The translations under genes were made by a program, and so were the position numbers. The notes below the pieces were generated by a model that saw only the letters and a list, made by a program, of their open reading frames with translations, had not been told where the DNA came from and did no database searches. DNA of 38,663 nt from Verrucomicrobiota bacterium (GTDB taxonomy: Bacteria > Verrucomicrobiota > Verrucomicrobiia > JADLBR01): positions 1-38,663 of the forward strand of contig JAKQKQ010000205.1 in assembly GCA_029560585.1 (NCBI GenBank), read 5' to 3'. Shown here piece by piece: positions 25,863 through 32,055 of this stretch. Numbering within the stretch: the first letter of the stretch is position 1; every line of letters starts with the position of its first letter.

Positions 25863-26822
25863 CGATGGGGGTGAAGGGCGCGAGCCCCGGCCATTTGCCG
25901 GGATGTTTTTGAGCTTCTCCAGCAAGAAGCTAAATAGGTCAGGATACCTCATCTTCGCGAAGTCGTTGTTGTAATTGATCTCGTGCTCGATGCCGACCGT
26001 GTTGAGTCGCCCCTCGAGCCCCGCGCCGAAGTTGGCGGAGTGGGGCGGGTCTTTGTAGGGCTGGCCGAGGCGCGGCGGGTTGTCGTAAAAGAGCAGCACG
26101 GGCGGATCATCGGAGGTCGCGAGAGCATACGGCGAGAACTCCTGAATCCACGGCAGCAACGCCTGCCGCTTTTCCAGGAACTCCTGCATGCTGCCCAGGG
26201 CGAAAGCGTGGTTGCCGTATTGAATGTTGGGAATCCACGCGAGCATCTGCTGCGGGTCGAGCGTGGTCTGCGGAACGAAGGCCAGCACGCAGCGCAGTCG
26301 GGTGGATTCGCGGGCGATGGGATCGTTGCATGCCGCATCGGCCATGTCGGGGTGAAACGCCAGCCACAGGGCGGTGAAGCCGCCCGCTGAACCGCCGCAG
26401 CCACCGATTCGGCCTTTGTCGATATGCCATTCGACGGCCTTGCTGCGCACAAATTGCAAAGCGCGGGCCGCATCGTCGAGGCACACCTTCACCGGCGGGG
26501 CGACCTTTTCCGCGGCCGCATCCCCGATGAACCGGTAATTGATCGACGCGACTGAGATCCCGTTTTCAAGGCACTGTGCCAGAAAGTCGGGATTCGCCTT
26601 GTCCCCCGTCATCCATCCCCCGCCGTGGATGAAAAACAGCAGCGGCGCGGCCCGCTCTACCTTTGCCTGATAAAAATCCAGGACTTGGCGCTCGTGCTTG
26701 CCATACGGCACGTCTGACAAAGCCGACTTCGGGGCCGCGGGTGTCTGCGCTTTAAGGTGGGGCGCGATCACGACGGCCGCGGAAGTCAGGGCAAGGGCGC
26801 AGAGCTGGGATCCCCGTGGCAT
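25851..26822 (-). CDS. Exported alpha/beta hydrolase (carboxylesterase/BD-FAE-like)
   Basis: About 323 residues from the ATG at 26822. A signal peptide follows directly (QLCALALTSAAVVIAPHLKA). FFIHGGGWMTGDKAN gives the oxyanion hole, GGCGGSAGGFTALW the nucleophile Ser, and IEHEINYNNDF probably the His. Such enzymes deacylate carbohydrate or small esters. A longer frame runs to an ATG at 26897 behind AGGAG, but those extra codons are the attC site of the upstream cassette. The ATG at 26822 is therefore preferred: it lies 14 nt past the cassette boundary and starts the signal peptide. No attC follows its stop, so it is probably the first chromosomal gene after the array. Confidence 0.85.
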   Translation of the reverse strand: MPRGSQLCALALTSAAVVIAPHLKAQTPAAPKSALSDVPYGKHERQVLDFYQAKVERAAPLLFFIHGGGWMTGDKANPDFLAQCLENGISVASINYRFIGDAAAEKVAPPVKVCLDDAARALQFVRSKAVEWHIDKGRIGGCGGSAGGFTALWLAFHPDMADAACNDPIARESTRLRCVLAFVPQTTLDPQQMLAWIPNIQYGNHAFALGSMQEFLEKRQALLPWIQEFSPYALATSDDPPVLLFYDNPPRLGQPYKDPPHSANFGAGLEGRLNTVGIEHEINYNNDFAKMRYPDLFSFLLEKLKNIPANGRGSRPSPPSTEP

Positions 26823-26829
26823 ATGATGT

Positions 26830-26892
26830 CGCGAACGTCGCGCATCACCGAACCGAGCTTTGGCGAGGGTTCGGTGGATGGGCTGGTTCGGG
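26830..26892 (-). other. Integron attC site of the toxin-antitoxin cassette (attC-c, 63 bp)
   Basis: On the plus strand the core boxes are CGCGAAC (26830-26836) and GTTCGGG (26886-26892). The arms CACCGAACC (26846-26854) and GGTTCGGTG (26868-26876) are perfectly inverted. Outside them, GCGCAT pairs with ATGGGC (one mismatch), with one extra G at 26877, the canonical bottom-strand extrahelical G. The R'' box on the cassette strand, CCCGAAC, is the exact complement of the first bases of this cassette (GTTCGGG, 27454-27448). The second expected extrahelical base is missing. Confidence 0.8.
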
Positions 26893-26893
26893 T

Positions 26894-27187
26894 TCATCTT
26901 AGGTGTCTCCTAATCCAGGTCGGGTCGCGTCGGCAGTCGACGACGGCGTGGACGCGGACAAGGTCGCTATCCAGGGTGTAGAAGACCGCGAGCGGAAACC
27001 TCCGCGAAAGTAAGCGGTGGTACTGGCGGTAGGCGACTCGATGGATCCCGGCGTAAACCGCTAGGGAATCGATGTCGGAATACAGGCTGTCGAGGAAATA
27101 GGCTCCGAGACCAGCCTCGTGACTCTCGTAGAACCGAAAACCGTCGACGAGGTCCCCCTCCGCCTTGTCGAGGATTTCAATCCTCAT
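26894..27187 (-). CDS. RelE/ParE-superfamily toxin
   Basis: 97 residues, a usual length for the family. The pattern AEGDLVDGFRFYESHEAGLGAYFLDSL, a central basic segment (RQYHRLLSRRFPLAVFYTLD) and the C-terminal VHAVVDCRRDPTWIRRHLR are typical of ParE/RelE toxins, which act as a ribosome-dependent RNase or gyrase poison when freed from antitoxin. Its ATG overlaps the antitoxin stop by 4 bp (ATGA). Its TGA ends one base before the attC-c core, so the pair is a cassette cargo that would stabilise the array. Confidence 0.9.
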   Translation of the reverse strand: MRIEILDKAEGDLVDGFRFYESHEAGLGAYFLDSLYSDIDSLAVYAGIHRVAYRQYHRLLSRRFPLAVFYTLDSDLVRVHAVVDCRRDPTWIRRHLR

Positions 27188-27402
27188 GATGACTGGTCTC
27201 GAATCCGCTTCTTCGCGGTCTCCCAGTCAGTGAACCGCGCCTCTCCCGCATCGATCTGTCGCTTGCGCTCGTCGAGAAGCTCCTTGTGCCAATCGGCCAC
27301 CGGAATGTCTCCCTCGTTCCTCGAAAGGTCCGCCCACAATGCCTCCATCGTGCGCAGCTTCTCCACAACGCTCATCTCCGCGAGTGGCAGCGTCACATCC
27401 AT
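27184..27402 (-). CDS. Addiction-module antitoxin
   Basis: 72 residues of the short antidote family that pairs with RelE/ParE toxins (VVEKLRTMEALWADLSRNEG, then ADWHKELLDERKRQIDAGE and a C-terminal W-E-xAKKRI segment). It probably binds and neutralises the downstream toxin, with which it overlaps by 4 bp. It starts 51 bp after the cassette boundary at 27453. The IS1182-like element ends directly upstream and has separated this cassette from the PhzF-like cassette. Confidence 0.88.
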   Translation of the reverse strand: MDVTLPLAEMSVVEKLRTMEALWADLSRNEGDIPVADWHKELLDERKRQIDAGEARFTDWETAKKRIRDQSS

Positions 27403-27454
27403 GCCAAAATCTTGCTTCGACCGGCGAGATTCGCAACTTCCAAATTTCCCGAAC

Positions 27455-29196
27455 GAGTCTGTCGAAAAACTATCTCGAAGTCAGGGCATTTGTTGGCTCG
27501 AGGCGGCCGAGGGGTATCTATCGAATGGGATCGATGGATTTCTGCGGGCCGGACTCCCGCGGGCCGGCCAACGCGTCGCCGGTCAGTTCCATCTTCGGCC
27601 CTTTCCGGCAACTTTCTCGAGGTTGTGGACGATGCAGTAGAGCTTCCACTGGGTGTTTACCTTGGCCCGGCCCCGCAGCGTGAAGCGGTCCAGGCCCTTC
27701 TGGGCGGCGATGTTGGCAAACACCGGCTCGACGATGCCGAGCCGCCGCGAGTAGATCCTGCGCCCCTCGGGCGTGTCGATCTTCCGTTTCATGGCGTGGG
27801 TCAGCCCGGTCGTGCCCTGTCTATAGAAGATGCGCACCTGCCGGGATGTTTTCTGGCCGGGATTTCTCAGGCACTTTAGCCGAAGTCGGCATCGGTCGCA
27901 CGCCCCCTGTGCGGCCCGGAAGCTGATGGCCATCGCCCCGTCGCGGTTCTTGAAGGTCGTCCCGCTGCGGTGCATGCGCACCCCGGCGGGGCAGATCAGC
28001 CGCCCGGAGCCCCGGTCGAAATGGAAGTCCGCTGGCACGAAGTGGCGCCGCCGGCTCCGGTACTGCATCTTGTGCTTGTCGGTCGGCCTCCGGTGGCGCC
28101 GGGCATCGGCGAAGCGCGGGTCCCGCGAGCGGAACTGCCTGTCGGGGATGTAGGCGTCGATCCCGGCGGCCGCGCAGGTCTTGAGATTCTCCACGGTATA
28201 GTATCCGGTGTCGGCGCTGACCACCGCCTCCTGCAGGGCGTCATCGCCCATGCCGGCGATCGCGAGGTTCACGGCCGCGCCCTCCAGCATCGGGGCGGCC
28301 GCGGCCCCGTCGTCGCCCTCCCCGAAGACCTCCGCGTGCACCACCACCTGGTGGGCGCCGTCCACGCACGCGTTGGCGTTGTAGCCCTGGACGATCCCGT
28401 GGGAGCTTTTCATCTTCGCCGACTCGTTGTCCGTCACGTTGGCCTGAACCTCCTCGCCCCGCCGACCGACCCGCGCCGGGTTCTCCGCAAGGAAGCGCTC
28501 GATCCTCTCGGCCTTCTTCTCCAGCCGCTCCAGGCGCCGGCGCTCCCCGCCGGGCCCGCCGCCTTCGCCACCGTCGATGCGCCGGTGTTCCTCCATCGCC
28601 TCCCGCACCAGCCCCCTGAGCTTGTCCCTCTTTCTGATCAGGTCGGACCGCTTGCCGCTCCACTCTTTGGACGCGTTCGACGACATCCTGCAGCCGTCGA
28701 TGGCGAAGTGAGTCCCCCCGAGCAGCCCCTCCTCGGCGCAGACAAGCAGCACCTGAGCGAAGAGGTCCTCGATCCTCTCCTTGCCCATGCCCTCGATGAA
28801 GGCCGCGATCGTGCTGTGGTCCGGCCTCTGCCCGCAGGCCAGCGCCATGAAGGTGACGTTCTCCCGGCAGGCCGCCTCCAGCCGGCGCGAGCCGTTCAGG
28901 CCCCTCGCGTAGCCGAAGAGCACCACCTTGAGCAGCACCCTCGGGTCGTAGGCCCTCCGCCCGGTCTCGTCGTTCTTGAACTCCGCGTCGAACGCACTCA
29001 GGTCCAGCCGCTCCTCCACCACGTAGTGGATCGTGTGCTCCAGCGTCCCGGGCACCAGCTGCTCACTTAGTGACACCGGCACCAGCTGCGTCTGGGAGTA
29101 ATCGCGGGGCTTGTATCTCGCCATCCCGGATACTAACTCGCCCGTTTGATCCGGACCAGAACAACCGCCCGAAAAAGGGGGTTTTTCGACAGTCTC
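27455..29196 (-). mobile_element. IS1182-like insertion sequence, 1742 bp, in an attC core
   Basis: The ends are 16-bp terminal inverted repeats with one mismatch: GAGTCTGTCGAAAAAC (27455-27470) and the complement of 29181-29196, GAGACTGTCGAAAAAC. It is flanked on both sides by AAC (27452-27454 and 29197-29199), which is either a 3-bp target duplication or the preserved core. Removing the IS and one AAC restores a complete 59-bp attC (CCCGAAC to GTTGGCA). It contains one full-length transposase gene. Confidence 0.88.
27583..29124 (-). CDS. IS1182-family transposase
   Basis: About 513 residues from the ATG at 29124 (MARYKPRDYSQTQLVPVSL). The N-terminal domain is YDPRVLLKVVLFGYARG with GQRPDHSTIAAF. 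The DDE catalytic domain follows: HFAIDGCRMSSNASKEW carries the first Asp, VVSADTGYYTVENL the second, and RRLGIVEPVFANIAAQKGLDRF the Glu. A cysteine cluster (CDRCRLRLKCLRNPG) precedes the last motif, as in IS1182 members. It appears intact and could be active. The upstream open frame to 29364 crosses the IS end and attC and is not part of the gene. Confidence 0.92.
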   Translation of the reverse strand: MARYKPRDYSQTQLVPVSLSEQLVPGTLEHTIHYVVEERLDLSAFDAEFKNDETGRRAYDPRVLLKVVLFGYARGLNGSRRLEAACRENVTFMALACGQRPDHSTIAAFIEGMGKERIEDLFAQVLLVCAEEGLLGGTHFAIDGCRMSSNASKEWSGKRSDLIRKRDKLRGLVREAMEEHRRIDGGEGGGPGGERRRLERLEKKAERIERFLAENPARVGRRGEEVQANVTDNESAKMKSSHGIVQGYNANACVDGAHQVVVHAEVFGEGDDGAAAAPMLEGAAVNLAIAGMGDDALQEAVVSADTGYYTVENLKTCAAAGIDAYIPDRQFRSRDPRFADARRHRRPTDKHKMQYRSRRRHFVPADFHFDRGSGRLICPAGVRMHRSGTTFKNRDGAMAISFRAAQGACDRCRLRLKCLRNPGQKTSRQVRIFYRQGTTGLTHAMKRKIDTPEGRRIYSRRLGIVEPVFANIAAQKGLDRFTLRGRAKVNTQWKLYCIVHNLEKVAGKGRRWN

Positions 29197-29251
29197 AACG
29201 TCAATCGTGAGCCACGCGCGGCAGCGCGTTGGCTCCACGATCTTGTTGGCA
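29197..29251 (-). other. Integron attC site of the PhzF cassette (attC-b, interrupted by the IS)
   Basis: On the plus strand, after AAC (29197-29199), ATCGT-GAGCCA-CGCGC pairs with GCGCG-T-TGGCTC-C-ACGAT, leaving two unpaired bases (T inner, C outer) on the arm next to GTTGGCA (29245-29251). The loop is only a few bases, so this is a compact 59-bp type site once CCCG from the far side of the IS is restored. The R'' box complements the start of its own cassette exactly (GTTGGCA at 30044-30038). Confidence 0.85.
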
Positions 29252-30031
29252 TTCGATTCGAATTGTTCCTTCCAAGTATGCCACCGTTCGCCCGGATATG
29301 AAGACGCGCTCGTTCTCAACCCGGCAGCGAAGGGTGCCCGTCCGCTTCGATAGCTGAAAAGCACTCATGGCGGACTTGTTCAAACGTTTAGCCCAATACG
29401 GTGCGAGCGTGCAATGTGCTGAACCCGTCACTGAATCTTCATCAACTCCATAATTCGGTGCAAAAAAACGGCTTACAAAATCCGCCGTCCGTCCCGGCGC
29501 AGTGACGATGACGCCCCGCAAATCAAGGGCCATCAATCGACGGAAATTTGGTGCCATTGCGATGATCTCTGCCTCGCTCTCGAATACAGCCATATAGTCC
29601 ATCGCGCGATAGCATGCGCTTGGACGCGAGCCCAACGCCTCGATCATCTCAGCAGGAGTCTCGCAAGGGACACCAACCTGAGCCGGAAAATCAAGGGTCA
29701 AGAGTTCATCTTCCCGAACAACGTACAGTGGACCACTGCGTGATTGAAACGTGACCCGTGAGTTGCCCGAGCCGCTCAAAACAAACAAAACGTGGGCGGC
29801 GGCCAACGTGGCATGTCCGCAAAGGTCAACTTCCTTCGTGGGGGTAAACCAGCGCAGATCGTAATGGCCATCCCTCTCGACATAGAACGCCGTTTCGGAC
29901 AGGTTGTTCTCAGCGGCAATCGACTGCAGCAATTCATCCGGCAACCAGTCATCGAGTGGGCATACAGCAGCGGGATTGCCCTGAAAAGGAGCCTCGGCAA
30001 ACGCATCGATCTGGTAGATTGGGAGCTTCAT
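29201..30031 (-). CDS. PhzF-family epimerase/isomerase-like protein (cassette gene)
   Basis: 276 residues. The PhzF/DAP-epimerase fold is shown by QIDAFAEAPFQGNPAAVCPL at the start, NNLSETAFY with the catalytic Glu, CGHATLAAAHVL, and DSVTGSAHC in the second lobe. The substrate is unknown; many PhzF relatives are uncharacterised. The last 16 or so codons (after IRIE) are read through attC-b, so the C-terminus is attC-encoded. The ATG lies 13 nt after the cassette boundary. G+C content is clearly lower than in flanking chromosomal genes, which fits lateral acquisition. Confidence 0.9.
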   Translation of the reverse strand: MKLPIYQIDAFAEAPFQGNPAAVCPLDDWLPDELLQSIAAENNLSETAFYVERDGHYDLRWFTPTKEVDLCGHATLAAAHVLFVLSGSGNSRVTFQSRSGPLYVVREDELLTLDFPAQVGVPCETPAEMIEALGSRPSACYRAMDYMAVFESEAEIIAMAPNFRRLMALDLRGVIVTAPGRTADFVSRFFAPNYGVDEDSVTGSAHCTLAPYWAKRLNKSAMSAFQLSKRTGTLRCRVENERVFISGRTVAYLEGTIRIECQQDRGANALPRVAHD

Positions 30032-30037
30032 GTCTTA

Positions 30038-30163
30038 TGCCAACGCCGCGGATGAGGTGACCGCCTGATCGATCCCTCGAAATCATGCTGGTCGGGAGTG
30101 TTCTCCCGTGCCGGCCCGAAACGAGAGCTTCTCTGGCGGTTCACCTCGATCCGCTGGTTAGCC
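30038..30163 (-). other. Integron attC site of cassette 1 (attC-a, 126 bp)
   Basis: On the plus strand, TGCCAAC (30038-30044) and GTTAGCC (30157-30163) are the core boxes. GCGGAT-GAGGTGA-CCGCC (30047-30064) pairs with GGCGG-T-TCACCTC-G-ATCCGC (30135-30154). All bases match except two extrahelical ones, T inner and G outer on the bottom strand, the same placement as in aadA-type attC sites. The long loop contains a further GGGAG/CTCCC hairpin. The R'' box complements the first 8 bases of its own cassette (GTTAGCCG, 30678-30671). Confidence 0.92.
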
Positions 30164-30164
30164 G

Positions 30165-30668
30165 TCATTTCAAATTCCTCAAAGTCACCGCTCCAATGAA
30201 GCTCAACAACAAGCAAAGTGGAACAACCATCCTAGCGATGGCCCACAGGCCGCTCATGGCCTCATGAAGGGAGGCCCACTTCACACCTTGGGCCTCTCTG
30301 TCAAACGCCCGTCGTGCAGGTCCAACGCACCATGCAACACAGTTGGCGAGCATTAACCCCAGGGGTAGGCTAGCAAAAAAAAGCGGCATCAGAAGCAGGA
30401 AGCTAGAAATGAAGGACGGGAAGCTGATGCCACCGCCCCAAAACTCGTGCAATCTCCCAGCGTGCTCTGGGTAAATCGCGATGTGAATGCGCCACATGAT
30501 CTGGAAGAAGATGTATGTGAAGCCGACGACACTGAAGAGACCGAGTGGAATCAACAAAATATTCCATGCACTCTTGCGACGTTGGGCGCGTTGGTGCGCG
30601 CGTGCAAGATATCCGGGTTTTCGGACTTCCTCCATGAACGCGCGTAGTTTGGGGGCATTGTCGTTCAT
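30165..30668 (-). CDS. Predicted membrane protein of unknown function (cassette gene)
   Basis: 167 residues. A basic N-terminus (residues 1-33) is followed by about three hydrophobic segments: ILLIPLGLFSVVGFTYIFF, SFISSFLLLMPLFFASLPLG and, near the C-terminus, MVVPLCLLLSFIGAVTL. No family is recognised. The ATG lies about 10 nt after the cassette boundary, and the TGA abuts the R'' box of attC-a. G+C is near 50%, well below the chromosome. Cassette genes for small membrane proteins of unknown role are common in environmental integrons. Confidence 0.8.
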   Translation of the reverse strand: MNDNAPKLRAFMEEVRKPGYLARAHQRAQRRKSAWNILLIPLGLFSVVGFTYIFFQIMWRIHIAIYPEHAGRLHEFWGGGISFPSFISSFLLLMPLFFASLPLGLMLANCVAWCVGPARRAFDREAQGVKWASLHEAMSGLWAIARMVVPLCLLLSFIGAVTLRNLK

Positions 30669-30671
30669 ATC

Positions 30672-30690
30672 GGCTAACGTTGTTTAGTTG
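30672..30690 (-). other. Array start: simple core site, possibly attI
   Basis: Read on the cassette strand, CTAAACAACGTTAGCC ends in a GTTAGCC core at the first cassette and resembles the end of attI1 (CTAAAACAAAGTTAGGC). No paired inverted arms lie upstream, so it is not a folded attC. It could be attI of a lost or distant integrase, or a secondary site into which cassettes inserted. Confidence 0.5.
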
Positions 30691-30738
30691 ACCCATTTGT
30701 CTGTTTTGGGGGCAAAGCGGACACGCTGTTCGGGGGCC

Positions 30739-30767
30739 TTGACAGAGGCTGGGGTGTGTCGTATTAT
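30739..30767 (+). promoter_or_regulatory. Strong sigma70-like promoter without a clear gene
   Basis: TTGACA at 30739-30744 and TATTAT at 30762-30767 are 17 bp apart, close to consensus. It points away from the cassette array into about 1.2 kb with no recognised gene. The small open frames downstream are Gly/Arg-rich and unconvincing. An RNA gene or a remnant gene is possible. Confidence 0.5.
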
Positions 30768-30768
30768 A
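30763..30768 (-). promoter_or_regulatory. Possible -10 box facing the cassettes
   Basis: On the minus strand the bases read TATAAT, about 85 bp upstream of the first cassette. At 17 bp upstream there is only TTCCCG as a -35. This is a weak candidate for a cassette (Pc-type) promoter. It overlaps the plus-strand -10 box because CGTATTATACG is nearly palindromic. Confidence 0.3.
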
Positions 30769-31086
30769 CGGGCGTACAATGGATTCGGGAAGGAACGGGT
30801 GTCGGCCGGGAAGGGGCCGAGGAACGAGGCGTGGTGGGAGGGGATGCAGGTAGCCGGGAGGTGCCGACGTGGGTGAGGCGCCTGGTGATGGCGCAAGGGG
30901 TGTGCCTGACCAAGGAGACGCTCTGTTGGTGAAATATTCACCGATCCCGTTGGATGGGATGTTGCCGAAGTCGGGGGGCGGTGCAAGCGCGAAGGGGGGA
31001 GGGGGTGCTGGGTACTCAGGGCTTTTGGTTATTCGACGGCAACCTGTTGGAGGTCAGCACCGCCCCCGGCGCGCCGGGGCGGCGCC

Positions 31087-31358
31087 AGCCAGAGTTGTCC
31101 ACGCGCCGGATTATTCATGATGAAACTTCTGGGGGCGGGGCCGTTTTGGACTGCGGTGGCAGAGCGAAGCGGCGTCACCGCTTTTGCCTCCGGCGGAGCC
31201 GAGACCGATGGCCCCGGCTCGCGCTTCGCGCGCTGCCAAAGCGGTGGCGCCGTCCGGCGGTTGCCGCACTTTGCCACCGCAGTCCAAAACCCTCCCAGCG
31301 CGGATCCTGGGTCGGGCACGAGCCGCGCACGCGATCAGCGCCCGAAGTTTCTGGCTAG
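31087..31358. repeat. Dispersed palindromic element, copy C
   Basis: The inverted arms are TTTTGGACTGCGGTGGC (31144-31160) and GCCACCGCAGTCCAAAA (31273-31289), perfect 17-bp matches to copy B. The outer flanks match the reverse complement of copy B, including ATTATTCATGATGAAACT on the left. The right end keeps CTGGCTAG (31351-31358); the left end reads AGCCAGAG without CTAG. The loop is 112 bp. Confidence 0.8.
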
Positions 31359-31921
31359 CCTTTAGGCTGAATCGGGCGCGAAACGGGCTAGAGCCTGGAC
31401 TCCAACGGCTTCGGTCGAGCGAACGAAAAGCTCTGGCTGGGTTCTGGGTGCCGGGTCAATGGTTGGGGCGGAAGAGGGCTTCGAAGTGGCCTTTTCCGTT
31501 CCATGGGCCCCGTGAACTCTTTGGTGTGAAAGGTCTGGCCGTTGCGGCTGGCAGGGGGTCCTTGCGGCGTGGCCGGGGGCCGGTGTGGCGTGGGAGGGGG
31601 CCGTTGCGCCACCGTCAGGAGCGACGGCGGTGCCTATGCCGTTTTCACGCTTGTACCGTCGAAGGTGGGCGCGCCAGACGGGGCACCGTACGGCCCGTGG
31701 CCTCCTGTGAAAGGATGCACGGATCGATGCGTTCGCTGGACTCGCGCTTGGCACGCTCAGGCCTGATCGCATTCTCGCCTTAATCCCCGAAATGAACCCC
31801 GCTTCCTGCGAAGTCCCAAAACCGCGGGCAAATGAACAACCCGCGATTTCGAAGGCAACAGATTTCTATCCCGGATTTCTATCCGAGTTCACGGGGGCCG
31901 CGCAGGATGGGTTTGATCGCG

Positions 31922-31956
31922 GGTGAACCGCGGACGCCGGGGACGGCGTCCCTCCC
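31922..31956. repeat. 35-bp hairpin repeat, copy 2
   Basis: Second copy of the repeat at 16562-16596, one base different (C for T in the GTGAAYCGCGG part), in the same orientation and again intergenic, about 100 bp upstream of the prenyl-synthase gene. Confidence 0.65.
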
Positions 31957-32055
31957 GGGCTGGGACCGGGAAATCGTCGGTGTTCAGGTTCATGTGAGGC
32001 AGTGCGTGACTGCTTGCGGGTGGGCGTGGGATTCCCTAAGAGAGAGGGATTGGCC

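Larger units (their letters stand above)
26830..30678 (-). mobile_element. Integron-type gene-cassette array of three cassettes, interrupted by an IS
   Basis: All cassettes read on the minus strand. Cassette 1 (about 634 bp, from 30677) holds a membrane protein. Cassette 2 (about 845 bp, from 30043) holds a PhzF-like gene. Cassette 3 (about 618 bp, from 27453) holds an antitoxin and toxin. Each begins with a TTNNNN core that is the exact complement of its own attC R'' box, and each ends in an attC hairpin. Intergenic space is minimal and G+C falls in cassettes 1 and 2 compared with the chromosome. No integrase gene is visible in the window. The array ends at 30678 in a simple GTTAGCC core. 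Confidence 0.88.
30769..32055. other. About 1.3 kb without a convincing gene
   Basis: Only low-complexity open frames occur. Structures seen: a dyad GGTGAA-ATA-TTCACC at 30928-30942; repeat copy C at 31087-31358; GC-rich runs with GGGGGCCG-type repeats near 31540-31610; a tandem pair GATTTCTATCC at about 31863-31889; and the 35-bp hairpin repeat at 31922-31956. The segment looks like decayed or repeat-filled DNA between the cassette array and the prenyl-synthase operon. Confidence 0.5.

Noticed and set aside
25851-26836. The esterase as a fourth cassette
   Set aside because: Its start is next to a core site, but no R'' box complementary to GTTCGCG and no attC hairpin follow its stop.
27970-29070. 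Long plus-strand open frame across the IS
   Set aside because: It is antisense to the transposase gene, has a Pro/Val/Arg/His-rich shadow composition and shows no family motifs.
29125-29364. N-terminal extension of the transposase to 29364
   Set aside because: The extension crosses the IS end, attC-b and the end of the PhzF-like gene. IS1182 homology begins at the ATG at 29124.
30672-30734. A fourth attC using GTTCGGG at 30728-30734 as R''
   Set aside because: The arms between the two boxes do not pair symmetrically. The hairpin present (30699-30722) is offset and lacks attC geometry.
30684-30986. Minus-strand frame upstream of the cassettes as a further cassette gene
   Set aside because: It is His/Pro-rich without domain signs, and it runs into the array start with no attC between it and cassette 1.
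31366-31790. Plus-strand Arg/Gly-rich frame near 31184-31783
   Set aside because: It runs through repeat copy C and GC-rich simple sequence, and the translation has no protein-like pattern.
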